Counted from the first letter of the stretch, positions 1 to 12,489 are shown. The stretch is DNA of 64,000 bases from Guyanagaster necrorhizus (GCF_019112545.1 NW_025064888.1:1305620-1369619), one strand, 5' to 3'. A program made the numbers and translations. The notes: a model not told the origin generated them from the letters alone.

Positions 1-1218
1 CTTCTTTTTGATGAAAAAGAAAGGTGATGCCATAGGGGACTTTGACAGTCAGATCTGTCCACTGGAAAGGTTCTCATCTAGAAACTTGTCAAGTTCCTAC
101 TGCTTGTGATTGCTGAGTGGATAAGTTTTGCAGTGGAGATTTGCATTGGCATTGGGAATTAGTTCTATCACATGGTCTTAAGGCTTTGATTCTGATAGTT
201 CATCAAAGTTTTCCTTGTCAAATAGATCACAATAATCTTGAGCCTATTCCAGAACCATTTCTTTGAATGTTTTCTCTTTCCTCCCAGCATTGGCCTGAGC
301 TGCTAGATTGTTGGCATGGTGCACTGCCTGAACATGCAGGGCTTGTTGAAACTTGACAGCAAGAATGGTCTCCCTGTCCTCCATTTTCTCATCCCAGTGA
401 TCCTTTGAATCTTCATCAGATAACTCAAATGGGATTTTCTGACATTTGCACCATGCAAATGTGATCCTTTTGGTTTTTCAATTGACAAGCAGATTGTGAT
501 ATATTAGCCAGTCATGTTCCAGGAACACTTATTTAGTTTCTAGATCTGTGACAGCCAGATCAATTCATTCAGAATGATCACTGATAGTGAGTTGTAGCTT
601 GACAAAGTCAGTAATTGAACTGGCTTGATTCTTGGTGCCATCAGCATTGTATACTGAAATTGAGGCTGCTGTTGCTTGAGTTGGTAATTTGTGCTTGTCA
701 ACAAAAGTGTGATTGATTGAGCTGCCAGTGCAGCCACTATCAATCAAGACAGTGACTGCATATGTTGATTGATTGATGAGTGTCTCAATTTGGGCCTTAG
801 TGGTCAGGTCTCATCCTGGAGTCTTAGCTTGTCAGATGTATCTTTGAGGTCCTCAAAGTTTGTCAAGTTATTCCAAGGCTTGGCATCTTTCTGTTTTCTT
901 CATTCTCTTGATCATCTTATCAATGACCTCTTCAGCTCAGATTTTATGTATCCAATTCTTGAGTACTGCCTTTGCTGCTTCCTCTGTGGGTGCTTCCTTG
1001 ATGGCTCTCTATGTTTATTTGATGTTGAATAGCTTGAGCCATTTAGTGGGGGCCTCTCCTCTTGTTTGGCCTGTAGGCAGTTGAGTTTTGGTTATTGATG
1101 ATTCTTTAGCAGAGAGCATAGTAACCAATGCAGGTATATTTGAATGCACACATAATTTAGACATATTGGTATCTACAAAGAAACTATTAGTCTGTCTGAT
1201 GGCTACTGTTGGTATTCT
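1..1218 (-). pseudogene. E1 pol fragment: protease and first residues of RT
   Basis: Read on the minus strand, a retropepsin-like segment lies at about 750-565, with the active-site run I-D-S-G-C-T-G-S-S. The catalytic Asp is kept, unlike in E2. Past it, toward position 1, come the linker and the first RT residues. The region 769-1218 is the gag-pol linker. Stops and small shifts break the frame, so no product is expected. The protease Asp codon region reads ATT-GAT here and ATC-AAC in E2, two outcomes of one former CpG. Confidence 0.75.
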
Positions 1219-1223
1219 GCCAA
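1219..1223. repeat. Target-site duplication of E2, left copy
   Basis: The five bases GCCAA directly precede the left LTR and recur at 9141-9145 directly after the right LTR. A 5-bp duplication is normal for gypsy integrases. Confidence 0.9.
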
Positions 1224-1683
1224 TGTTACAATTTTTCTCTTTTTCACTCTATTAACCCCTATTTATGCTTAGTCAGAGTGCTAGGATAAACACTTAAGAC
1301 CATGAGACAAAAGCTTAGTCATCACAACTAGGCCAAGTCTGTCATTGTCTTTTGATGCAACAGCATTGTCTAATGATGCACAATCAACCTTTTATATACA
1401 GTAGCAATGCTCAAGGACAAAGAGCATAAAGGACATGATAATGCACAATAGGCAGTAGTATAATTAGCATGGACTTGTACAATATTTAAGGAGGCTTGCT
1501 CTTGCTGGAAACCCCAGCTTCAAGCTAAAGTTTATTCACATATCATTCTATACTCAAGCCAGTTCTAAAGGCCCTGTGACACATTAATCAGAATATGCAT
1601 CAGTGGACTCAGTCAATCACCTGAAGTGTGAGGTGACTTCTGTTTATCATGTGTTTCTGTCCACATGATGCTTGAGTCTAACA
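1224..1683 (+). repeat. E2 5' LTR
   Basis: The LTR is 460 bp, beginning TGTTACA and ending TCTAACA, so the terminal inverted bases TGTTA/TAACA are intact. It aligns without gaps to 8681-9140. Differences are almost all transitions. A TATA-like block near 1483 and the presumed transcript start near 1515 are inside it. Confidence 0.93.
1483..1528 (+). promoter_or_regulatory. E2 LTR promoter and self-primer block
   Basis: A TATA-like TATTTAA lies at 1483-1489. About 30 bases later (1515-1528) is the block CAGCTTCAAGCTAA, which is the reverse complement of the family's primer-binding region just inside the LTR. In Tf1-type elements the transcript's 5' end folds back to prime reverse transcription, so a start at about 1515 would put the primer exactly at the RNA 5' end. 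Spacing and complementarity are seen; the start site is inferred. Confidence 0.5.
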
Positions 1684-1698
1684 ATTAGCTCAAAGCTT
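1684..1698 (+). other. E2 primer-binding region
   Basis: Immediately inside the LTR is ATTAGCTCAAAGCTT. It is the decayed form of ATTAGCTTGAAGCTG, the form preserved in E1, which is complementary to the LTR block at 1515-1528. I do not recognise complementarity to a tRNA 3' end. Confidence 0.5.
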
Positions 1699-1972
1699 CC
1701 TACTTTCCTTTCCTCATGCACTATAGTGTGGAGGAAACTGAATGCTCTCAATCAACACATCAGACCCAAACTTTGACTGAGAGTTCTTCAAACTCCTCAC
1801 ATCAATCATTGGTACCTTATTAGGATTATTGGTGATCATTCAGCTGTGCCAGGGATGCCATTCAATCACTGCCTAGGCAATCAGACATTATAATGAGTTT
1901 CAGCATATCTATCATATTCTATACAATGTAACCCTCAACCTCCCCCTTCATGACATCCCTGAATCCCAATGA

Positions 1973-4900
1973 ATGTCCCACCAGCCCCCTTACCCAAAGC
2001 TGGGCCTAGCAGCTCACATCAAAGGGACATTCAAGAAAAAGAAAGACACTGATACCCTCTCAGAAAAACTAGCTGAGACTGCAACCCTCACATTGCAGGA
2101 TTCAGGAACCCCTGGACTTCAGCTCACACCTCTGGTCATGAAAGAGAGAATCAGGAGGACATCCCATAGTAACCCTCCTCCAATCCTTCCAGTGCCTCTA
2201 GAATTCATGGGATTGCTGACCATGCCTGAGATTCCCTTGATGCTGCTTGGATGGCTTCAAGATTCCATAGCACATCATCTCAAAGCCAGTCTCAGGGTGC
2301 CTCCAGCCCATCCACCCACTCCATTAGGACAAGCAGTGGGATAGGGCAGGCCCCTTGGAACTAGCTCAATAACAAGCAACAATACAGAGAAAATCGAAAT
2401 GAAATTATTCACAGAATATTTCCTGCATGAGACCTCAACATTCTGTTTAACTATGATGAGGCTCTCCAACAGGAGAAGCAATGACAGCAAAATGTTCTGC
2501 AGTCAGTTCATACTGAGCTTGAAGAGCATCTCATCAACTATGGTAAACAGGCATGAGAGGCTGCTGAGTATGATCAGGAGCACTAGAAGCAACAAGGAAA
2601 CATCAAAAGGGCTCAACTGAAGAGGGCTGACATCTTCAACTGATATGGACTCTGGCCTGAGATCACATCTGTACTTGCACCAGTCTGTGCAGATCAATTC
2701 CTCTTGACTCTGGTATTCAGAGAGCCCAGTACTGATGGATCTGACCCCTAGGCCCCAGGAATCTGGGCCAATGCAGAAATCCTCTCAGCCAATGAAGCAA
2801 GGACCAGAGATGATGGAATCCCTCCTCCAGCTCAGGATAATGTTTTAAGAACCACCCCACACCTCCCAACTCTGCAGTATCCCCCTCCTCAATGAACCCT
2901 CAGTGTAGACACTACATTCAAGGATGATGAGTCTATCCTCAGGCACTACAGACTATGAGTCCCTGGCACTGCCCACATCCCTGCTCATGCTCTCTGAGGG
3001 TTCCTCAGGAGTTGAGTGGTCAGCTAGCTCCTCGACAATAGATACAGAAAAAACATCCAGCTCTATTGCAAGTGAGTAGAGGCAGCGAGAGTGACAGGAG
3101 GAAATCAGTATGATTCTAATATTGGAAGTCAACCTGCCTCCATCTACCTTGATGCCTCAGACTTTTCAGGCCCCACTGCTAGGCCAAGCATCCAGCAGCA
3201 GGTCAACAAAGATGGTATGACTGCAAGAGGAAGAGGAGAGTTCTTATAACCCACCTGCCAGTTCTCTTCTCAAGGAAGGAGAGAACAATGAGGAAACTGA
3301 GAACAGTGACCCACCTCAAGCCAGAGGAGAACTAGCCTACAGGCTGAGTGAAGACACTGATAAAGAAGCACTGGAAGAGAAGATTCAGTATGCAAGGGTA
3401 CAAGAGTACCAAGAGTTATATGAAAGAGGGGTAAACTTCTTGTGGTGCAATGCCAACTGGTTGATATCACAAATAGGACAATTATATTTGACATTGGAAA
3501 CTAATGAATGAACAGAAGTTTTGAGACATGCAGCTACAAGATATGCTGCACAACAGTACAATTGAAATCATCCCAAGGATCTGGTCAGCATACCACTGGA
3601 ATACCAACTGCCATCCTTGATTTTACCAATGCTGTGATCATCTCTGGTCACCCTGAAGCAAGCCATATACATGGCACCATCAATCCAAAGTATCTTCTCA
3701 TACTCCACCCCCTCTTTCTGATCCACAGCAACTCAGCTGTCTCAATCCCAACTGCAGCTGAAGGAACCACCAACCTCCTATCAGAATCTATAGACCAGCA
3801 AGAGAAGTAGGATGTTGAGAGCACAGCCCCCACCTGATGAAGCCACTGAGAGTGGGAAGGAGCTGATTAGAGATGATCCTGAAGCAATCTGTCTAGGCTT
3901 CACTATACAGGATGGCATCATTGTCTGAAAGGAAGCCACCCCACAAGGCAGTCTAGTGGTGGATGACAACTCCCTTCACTTGTTTCCAGGACTGCCAATT
4001 GAATGGTGATGGCCTCTCTTCTCAGATTAGCCCAATCCAATAGGCATATTACCAAATGATACTACAGTATTACAATGTTGACCTGACTTACTTTGAAAAC
4101 TCTGCCTCTTCAAAGGGGCATCTGATGACATTGACTGATTCCTGGTCAACTGCAAACAATAATTCAAGGTTTACATTGGGTATCTTGAAACTGACATAAA
4201 TAAAGTCATTTGCTGCCTCCTATCTTGAGAAAAAAGCCAAAACCTGGTGGATCCTCATCTCCTCAAACTTCTGATTGTTGATTCAGGAGCATTACTGGTA
4301 CTCTTCTTGGCCAGTTTTCAAACAAATGCTGTATAACAAGTTTATTGATCTGGCAGTTCAGGAAGTCCACAAACAAAAAATTAAGGACTACAAGATGGGA
4401 GATAAGATGGCTACTGACTACTTTGATGAACTAGAATAGCTTGTGAAGCTCACCAGCATCAGGGATGACATGGCCAATGATGGAAGAATAGTTGAAGCCC
4501 TCAAGAGAGGAGTCCCCTCCTCATACATCACAATGATCTCAGCAATTGGCATCAAAGCCTTGATGCCAGTAGGCTATGATGAATGGAAGGAGCAGATCAT
4601 CAAAATGTACAAGGAGTGACAAAGGCAGAAAGCAGAATTGTCAACCCTGCAAGACTACTTGAAGAAGTCGACTCCACCAACCTCAGGCAACTCTAAATCA
4701 TCAGAGACAACTGCCAGGAAATCATCAGGACCCTCAACAGCTCTGGCTTACAGTACACAAAGAATGAGAACAGAAACAACATACATGGGGGCAGAAAAGC
4801 CTATGGACATCAACCAGATGAAGAAAGAAGGCAAATGCTTCAATTGTGGGCAGAAGAGCCATATAGCCAAAGACTGCCCAAAGAAAAAGCAAACCAGGGA

Positions 4901-4997
4901 AGACATCTGGGCTCAAATCACCAAACTCCAGAAAGAAGAAGAGGACCTCAGTGTGGAAACAAAAGTGGAGAAAGTAAAAGACAGGGCCAGTCAGTGA
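1973..4997 (+). pseudogene. E2 gag
   Basis: The start ATG at 1973 opens a segment (S-Y/P-P-K-L-G-L-A-A-H-I) that matches the gag start of E1. The capsid part follows, with stops and a frame change. At about 4838-4880 is a zinc knuckle of CX2CX4HX4C type (C-F-N-C-G-Q-K-S-H-I-A-K-D-C), followed by lysine-rich and acidic stretches, ending near 4997. Gag would package the element RNA. Interrupted frames make it non-functional. Confidence 0.8.
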
Positions 4998-5469
4998 GTG
5001 ATTCCACTGAACCAGCCAAAGAACTTCACAGTGTGTGATCTATAGCTGCTAAATGGACTAATAGTGTTTCTGTAGTTACTCCTATACCTATCATATCTAT
5101 GCATTGGAATATATTCCAGTTACTCATCTCACACACTGAAGAATTGCCAGAAGAAACTCAAATGCCTCAGGGCTGAACAAGGGCAGAAAGCTTCATTGGC
5201 TGGCTAAAACCATTTGACACTGAGTGGACTTGGTGGACTGTGAAAAATGTGACAAGCAAGGCTGCTGCCAAGACAGTACTTAAGAACTGAATTCACAAGA
5301 CTCAGGTTGAGGAAGTGATAGATGAGATGATCGAAGAAATGCAGAGGGCCAAGCACTGTCAAGCCTTGGAATAGCTCAATGAACTTCAGGGGCCCCAGAA
5401 ATTCATATGATGAACCAAAACTCTAGGTCAGGATCTGATAATCAAGGTCCAAATCAAGACACTCACTTC

Positions 5470-8400
5470 TTGATCCAGTTATGCAGCCACTGCTGTGATC
5501 AACAGTGGCTGTACAGGAAGTTCAATTAACCATGCTTTTGTCATCAAGTATGGTCTTTCCACCAGGACCATGGCAGCTCCTATCCCAGTCTATAATGCTG
5601 ACAGAACAAAAAACCAGGCTGGTTCAATCACTGAATTCATTGAGCTTAGACTCAAGATTAGTGATCACTTCAAAAGAATTGATCTGGCCATGACTGACTT
5701 AGAAACCAAAAGAGGTCTTCCTGAGGCATGACTGGTTGATCAGACACAATCTGCTGATCAACTGGAAAACCAGGAAGATCACCTTTGCATGATACAAATG
5801 TCAAAAACTTCTGTTTGAGCTCTCAGATGAAGATCCTGAAGACCAGTGGGATGAGGAGATGGAGGATGGAGAGATCATCCTAGCCATTGATCTGCAACAT
5901 GAAATTCACATTCATGTGATACACCATGCAAACAACTTGGCTGCCAAGGCCAATGAGCAAAAGGAGGAGAAAACATTTGAGAAAATGATGCCAGAATGGG
6001 TACAAGACTTCAAGGACTTGTTCAAGAAGGAGAGTTTTGATGAATTACTAGTGCCAAAACTATGGGATCACACCATCAAACTCATACCCAATGCCAATGC
6101 CAATCTGGACTGCAAAGCCTACCCATTGGAATACAACAAGCAGCAGAAACTTGATAAGTTTCTTGACAAAAACCTGTCCAGTGGGAGAATTTGATCTTCA
6201 AAGTCCTCCATGGCATCCCCCTTCTTCTTTGTCAAAAAGAAGGATGATAAACTCCACCCAGTCTAAGATTATCAAAAGCTCAATGAAATGATGATTAAAA
6301 ATTGATATCCCCTTCCTTTAATCTCAGAATTAATGAACAAGCTGAGGGGTGCTTTATATTACACCAAACTCAATGTCTGGTGGAGGTACAACAATATACA
6401 AATCAAAGAAGGGGATGAGTGGAAGATGGCCTTCTGAACTAATCAGAGGCTATTCAAACTAACTGTGATGTTCTTTGGGCTCACTAACTCACCTGCGATG
6501 TTTCAGTGGATGATGAACAACATTTTCAAGAACCTCATCTCCACCAGAAAGGTCACCATATCCTGATTATGTCAAAAACAAAAGAGAAGCACAGAAAATT
6601 AGTATGACAAATATTGGCACTGATGAGAAAACACAAACTGTTTCTCAAAGCAGAAAAGTGTGAATTCAAGGTGCTTGAAACCAAGTACCTTGGAGTCATC
6701 ATTAGTGAGGGCAGTATCTGAATGGATCCCATCAAGATGGCAGGAACAATGGAATGGCTGGAGCTGGTCAAGAAAAAGGAGCTATAATCCTTCCTTGGAT
6801 TTACCAATTTTTATTAATGGTTTATCTGGGATTATAGCAAGATAGTCCAGCTGATGACCCAGTTGACAGGCAACACCCCTTGGACCTGGGGACCCTTCCA
6901 GCAGAAGGCATTCAACAACCTCAAGAGATGACTGGCTGAGGATATAGTCCTCATGGTCTCTACACAAAACAGGAAGTTCCATGTGGAGGCTGACTCCAGT
7001 GAGGGGGCCATTGATGCCATTCTATCTCAAGAACAAGACAGGAAATGGTGCCCAGTAGCATTTCTCTCCAAGGTGCTCACAGTCACTGAGCAAAACTACA
7101 AAATCTATGATAAAGAGCTACTTGTCATCATGCTGGCACTGGAGGGGTGGAGGCATTATCTGATTGGCACAATAGAGATATTCAAAATATAGATGGACCA
7201 TCAAAACTTATGATATTTCTGACAACCACAGAAACTAAACTATCACCAAGCCCATTGGGTAACAGAACTTAGCCAGTATCAATATACCCTCCACTATAAA
7301 GCTGGCACAGCAAACAAGAAGGCCAACTTGCTCTCCAGATGGGCCAATCATGATCAGGGAGGGAACAACAATGAAGGGGTTACATTACTATGACTTGAAC
7401 ACTTCCAGGCCATGGTTATGCCAACAGAGGAAGAGATTCACAAGTGGATCAAGAGTGCCACCTGAGACAATCAGAAATGGAATCAATGAGTGGCCTCTTT
7501 GCTCAATCACAAAAGAGGAATGATGAAGGAAGGGGGACTAATCCACTATGATGGGTGGATCTACATCCCAAGAGACCAGGCTCTCCAGGGCAAAATCATT
7601 GCCAACTGTCATGATCATAAAACTGCAGGTCATCCTGGCATTGCAAAGACAAAAGAGCTCATACTATGAGACTATTGGTGGCCAAAGATAAACAACAACA
7701 TTACCCTCTACATCAAAGTCTGCAAAGTCTGCCAGAGAGGGAAGTCATTGACACAATCATGAGCAGCACCACTCCACCCAAATGAGGTACTATCATCATC
7801 ATGGACTCACATTTTGGTGGACATGATCACCAGATTACTGGATAGTAACAGCTATGATGCCATCCTCATCATAGTAGACCAATTCTCAAAAATGATTATC
7901 CCAGTGGTCTGCTCAACAAAGCTAACCTCAGAAGGGTGGGCCAAAATATTATGAGATAAGGTTTATGCTAAGTACAGCATGCCTTAGGTCATCATATCAG
8001 ACTGGGGACCACAATTCATATCCAAATTCTTGGATGACTTATACAGACTCCTAAACATCAAATGCAATGCATCAACAGCATATCATCTGCAAACAGATGA
8101 ACAAACAGAATGAGCTAATCAAGAGGTGGAAAAATATCTCTGCCTCTCCATTAACTATCAACAAGACAATTGGGTTGAATAGCTTGCACTTGCTATCTTC
8201 CAACACAATAACCAAATACACTCAGCCACTAGCAGAATCCTCTTTTTCATAAACCATGGCCAACATCCAAACATCATCCAGATGGAACAACAGCATATCT
8301 CCACATCAGCCTCAACAGAGTTTGCCAACACTATGGCAAAAATCCACACTGAAATAAAGACAGCTCTCAAGAAGGCTGCAACTTCTTACATTGCCTCAGC

Positions 8401-8647
8401 TTTCTCAAACCAAGAACACCCCCCTCCTCTTCCACCAGACCTCATTGACAATGAAGAGTATTATGAAGTTGAATAGATCCTCAATCACAAACAACATAAA
8501 ATCAAAGCAAAAGGAGGAGAAATGACAATGACAGTAGACTACTTGGTCAGTTGGAAGGGTTATAGCTCTGAATCTAACCAGTAGGTTAATGAATGACAAA
8601 TGAATGCCAACAATGCCATACATGAATATGAATTATCCCTAAATTAA
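5470..8647 (+). pseudogene. E2 pol: protease, RT, RNase H, integrase, chromodomain
   Basis: The protease lies near 5495 but reads I-N-S-G-C-T-G: the catalytic Asp is Asn. RT begins at about 6207 (S-P-F-F-F-V-K-K-K) and continues to about 6900, with W-to-stop changes. RNase H is at about 6953-7192, ending Y-D-K-E-L-L then W-R-H-Y-L. The integrase zinc-binding part is at about 7600-7740, its core at about 7800-8060. The C-terminus has a chromodomain-like run (Y-L-V-S-W-K-G-Y) near 8545, stopping at 8645-8647. Chromodomains steer integration to histone-marked chromatin. At least two frame changes and many stops are present. Confidence 0.85.
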
Positions 8648-8667
8648 GCTATCAGGATGATGGTCTT

Positions 8668-8677
8668 AAGGAGGGGG
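8668..8677 (+). other. E2 polypurine tract
   Basis: AAGGAGGGGG, three bases before the right LTR, is the expected plus-strand primer site for reverse transcription. The same tract is found in reverse orientation beside the LTR of E3. Confidence 0.75.
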
Positions 8678-8680
8678 TAA

Positions 8681-9140
8681 TATTATGATTTTTCTCTTTT
8701 TCACTCTATTAACCTCTATTTATGCTTAGTCAGGGTGCTAGGATGAGCACCTAAGACTGTGAGACAAAAGCTTAGTCATCACAACTAGGCCAAGTCTGTC
8801 ATTGTCTTTTGATGCAACAGCATTGCCTGATAATGCATAATCAACCTTTTATATACAGTAGCAATGCTCAAGGACAAAGAGCACAAAGGACATGATAATG
8901 CACAATAGGCAGTAGTATAATTAGCATGGACTTGTACAATATTTAAGGAGGCTTGCTCTTGCTGGAAACCCCAGCTTCAAGCTAAAGTTTATTCACACAT
9001 CATTCTATACTCAAGCCAGTTCTAAAGGCCTTGTGACATATCAATCAGAATATGCATCAGTGGACTCAGTCAATCACCCAAAGTGCAAGATGACTTCTGT
9101 TTATCACATATTTCTGTCCATGTGACACTTAAGTCTAACA
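8681..9140 (+). repeat. E2 3' LTR
   Basis: The LTR is 460 bp, a gapless partner of 1224-1683. Its first bases are TATTATG where the left copy has TGTTACA: the terminal G has become A, and an ancestral CG reads TG here and CA in the other copy. Confidence 0.93.
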
Positions 9141-9145
9141 GCCAA
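9141..9145. repeat. Target-site duplication of E2, right copy
   Basis: GCCAA directly follows the right LTR and matches 1219-1223. Confidence 0.9.
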
Positions 9146-12100
9146 GTCCTTTGGCCAATCCAGTGGAATCACTCACTGGTCAGCCCTGTCTTTTATCTCC
9201 TCTACTTTAGTATTCTGGCTGAGCTCTTCTTCCTCTTTCTGCAGTTTGATGATCTGGGTCTGAATATCTTCTCATACTTGCTTCTTCTGCAGGCAGTTTC
9301 ATGACATATGGCTCTTCTAACTGCAGTTAAAGCATTTCTCTTCCTTCTTGAGATGATTGATATCCATAGACTTTTCAGTCCTGGTGTAAGTGGTTCTGGT
9401 CCTTATTTTCTGCGTGCTGTTGATGTGCTGGTAGTTGTTGACATGTTTGTTTTGCTGGGAGAATTTCTGAGCTTTGGACTCATAGTCTGGGCTGGCTTGT
9501 AATATTCTTGGAGATTTGCCTGTTCCACCTTTTGCTGTGGCCACTCCTTGTACATTTCAGTAACCTACTCTTTCCACTCATCATACTCTTTCAGAATGAA
9601 TTTTCCAATGTCCAAAATCATCTTGATGTAAGATGATAGAGTACCTCACTTGAATGCTTCTATCATCCTTCCATCATTAGCAATACCATCTTGTATTCCA
9701 GCAAGCTTGGCAAGTTGCTCCAGCTCATCAAAGTATTCTGTAGCCATCTTATCATCCATTCTGAATTTCTTAATCTTAACTTTATGAACTTCTTGAACAG
9801 TGGGATCAATGAACTTGTCATTGAGCATTTGCTTAAAGATGGGCTATAACAGCAGTCAATGGTACTATCAGATCATAGAGTAGAAGTTCAGAAAAATCAG
9901 GTTTCATCAGGTTTTAGCTTTGTCCTCAAGGTATGATAAGGCAAAAGCAATCTTGTTCATGTCAGACCCTAGATAGGCAATATAAATCTTGAAATATTGT
10001 TTGTAGTCTACTATAAAATGGTCAATGTCATCCAAAGCACTCTTGAATAGGCAAGGTTTTCAGAGTAAATCTGGCTTGCATTGGAGAATGGCAGTGTTCT
10101 CCAGTAGGATGCCTATAGGATTGGGCCATTGATCAAAAGGCAGACACTGCCACTCAGTTGGTGGGCCTGAGAATGAATAAAGAGAATTGTTGTCAGTCAC
10201 AGGGCTTCTTAGAGGGGCTGCTTTTTTTCATACTATCATTCCATTTCAGATCATGAATCTGAGCTTAATAGCCTTGAAGTCATCCTTCACTAGTTCCATC
10301 CCACTTTCTTCAGCTTCATCAGGTGGTGGCTGTCTACTGAGCAACCTACTCTTTTTGCTGGTCCATGGGTTTCAGAAGCCAGAAGGCTGATTGACTGGCT
10401 GTGGTCAGGATCATGATAGCTGGTTTGCTGAAGATTGGATTGATGGTATTGTATAGGAGTATTAGCTCCTATTGATTTGGATTGATGGAGCCATATATAT
10501 GGCTCACTTTAGAGCAGTGGATGAAGTCTATGGCATTGGTTGAATCTTAAACTTAGACTTGTATACTGGCAAGTCATCAAGTTGATCTTCCAGATGTCTT
10601 CTATTATAGGTCAAAATAGCATATTTAGTGGTGAAATATTGTAAAATATTCCACCATTCTAAATTGTCCATGTGAATATACTTCTGCCTCATGGGAGAGG
10701 CTAGCCATTTAGCATCTCACCATAAGAACATTACTCCTTCTTCATACAGGTCCTGATACTCCCCTTTCCTAGCCCTCTGTATTTTTTCTTCTAATGCTTC
10801 TTCATCTGTATCATCTTTTGCATACCTCATAAAGTCTTCCAGCCTATAGGGGTCTTCATTCTCCTCCTCATCATCCTTGACCTCACTGCTCACCTCATCC
10901 TTGCTGTTCTCAGTGAGGGAGCTTCCTGGCTGGTTATAAATGGACTGGGCAGAGGCTTTGACTGTAGCTGGTGAACTGGTCATTGACTCAAGTGCTGGGT
11001 CCAGCTTTATTGATGGCAGATCAAGGAGTGGATTGAGAAGGAGACTGGTTGATAGGTCAGCCAGTGCCAACCTCAACATCTCTGCAATGACTGCTGCACA
11101 CTCAGTGTTTCTCTAATTCTCAGTGATAGATGTGAAAGTTTCAGTAATATCAGGGGTTAAGGAAGAGCACTGCAATTCTTCCACTCAGGAATCACCTAAG
11201 ACTGTGGTCAGAAATGTGAGCATTTCTGGAGACTCAAAGCCTGTAGGCATCAAGTATGGATTCAGCATGGGAGGTGATGGTATCAATATTGGTGATACTG
11301 TCAGTTCAGAGATGGAGGAGATATGTGATGCATCAGATGGCTTCACTAGCAGTGACTACCTCAGCTGATCCTGCCCAAGGGTTGGTCTCACTTCATGTGA
11401 GGATGCTGAGCTCTCTGAAGGGGAGGTCTGAGGTTTCCTGGCCATAGTAGAATGGGAAGCTGGATCCTCAGATGGTGGCTTCCAGATGGTGCTGCTCACA
11501 TTGCCACTGTCAGTTGTACTGCTCATTTTCATATTGAGCAAAAGCCTGATCTGCTGCATTCTCTGCAGCCATTTGGACTTGCTCTCACTCTTCTCTTTCC
11601 ACCCTGGCCTACTTGGCTCAGATAGCAGGAAATACATAGCTTCCTAGTGTGTCTGGTGAATAATGTCAGGGACTCCCAGCCATATAGGGCTGGATGTGAA
11701 GCCTTCTGCTCTCATTGATCCCAGCTGTGAATCCTGCTGTCTATGGTTCTCACAGCTCTTCATCATTTGACTGGAAGTTGGTGGCCTCATAACTACTATA
11801 GTCAGTATAGACTGATGAGACAGGGCTTCCTGCCAGCATAGCATAGAGAGAGTTGTATCCTGAGTTTGGCAATACACTTTAGGATCTTGAAGCCATCTGA
11901 GAGGCATCAAGGGAGTCCCTAGCATAGTCTCCAACCCCAGGCCCTCTTGGAGCAGTGGAAGGGTTGGAGGATGGCAAGTCATTAAAGAAGTCTTTGGAGA
12001 GATCTTTGTCTTCATAGTTAGAGATGGGAGGAGAGACCCATGGGTTTCAGAATCTAGTGAGATGATTGTTGCTGTCTCAGTCATCTGTTCTTCAGGGTCT

Positions 12101-12246
12101 AAAGGGGTATCAATGTTCTTCCTCCTCTTGAACATTCTCTGGATGTGAGCTGCTAGACCTAGCTTTGGGTATGATTCCTGGTGGAGGCTGAAAGGAGACT
12201 CTGGCAGAGGTGGAGATGTTGTAGAGAGGGAGGTTGGATGTGACAT
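9146..12246 (-). pseudogene. E1 gag
   Basis: Translation on the minus strand would start at the ATG ending at 12246 (M-S-H-P-T-S-L) and shares P-K-L-G-L-A-A-H-I with E2 gag. Open pieces at 12246-11644, 11637-11356, 11079-10717 and 9828-9646 follow. The zinc knuckle near 9330 reads C-F-N-C-S-stop-K-S-H-M-S-stop-N-C: spacing CX2CX4HX4C is preserved although two positions are stops. Non-functional, and separated from its pol by E2. Confidence 0.8.
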
Positions 12247-12474
12247 TTCATAAAACTTATTGAATGTGCTGAAAAGCCTGATAGTGTCTGACTATCCAAG
12301 CAGTGACTGATTGTCATCTTCAGTACAATTGTATGATTGCCAATAAACCTAAAAGCATGCCTATGATAGCTGCTAGTAGTTTAAAAAAGTTGTTGATTAG
12401 ATCAGGAGTTGTAGTAGGTATGGATGGCATTCAGTTTCCTTCATGCTTATTGTGCATAAAGAAAGGAAAGCAGG

Positions 12475-12489
12475 CAGCTTCAAGCTAAT
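12475..12489 (-). other. E1 primer-binding region
   Basis: Read on the minus strand, ATTAGCTTGAAGCTG lies directly inside the 5' LTR. Its last 14 bases match the minus-strand LTR block at 12643-12656 as a reverse complement with a single mismatch, supporting self-priming. Confidence 0.6.

Larger units (their letters stand above)
1224..9140 (+). mobile_element. E2: complete Ty3/gypsy chromodomain LTR retrotransposon, decayed
   Basis: The element has two 460-bp LTRs (1224-1683 and 8681-9140) at a constant offset of 7457 bases, a 5-bp GCCAA target duplication, a primer-binding region at 1684, and a purine tract at 8668-8677 just before the right LTR. Internal order is gag with a CCHC knuckle, protease, RT, RNase H, integrase and a C-terminal chromodomain. 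That order and the chromodomain place it among the chromoviruses. The coding part carries many TGA/TAG/TAA stops and shifts frame several times. It is nested in E1. Confidence 0.93.
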
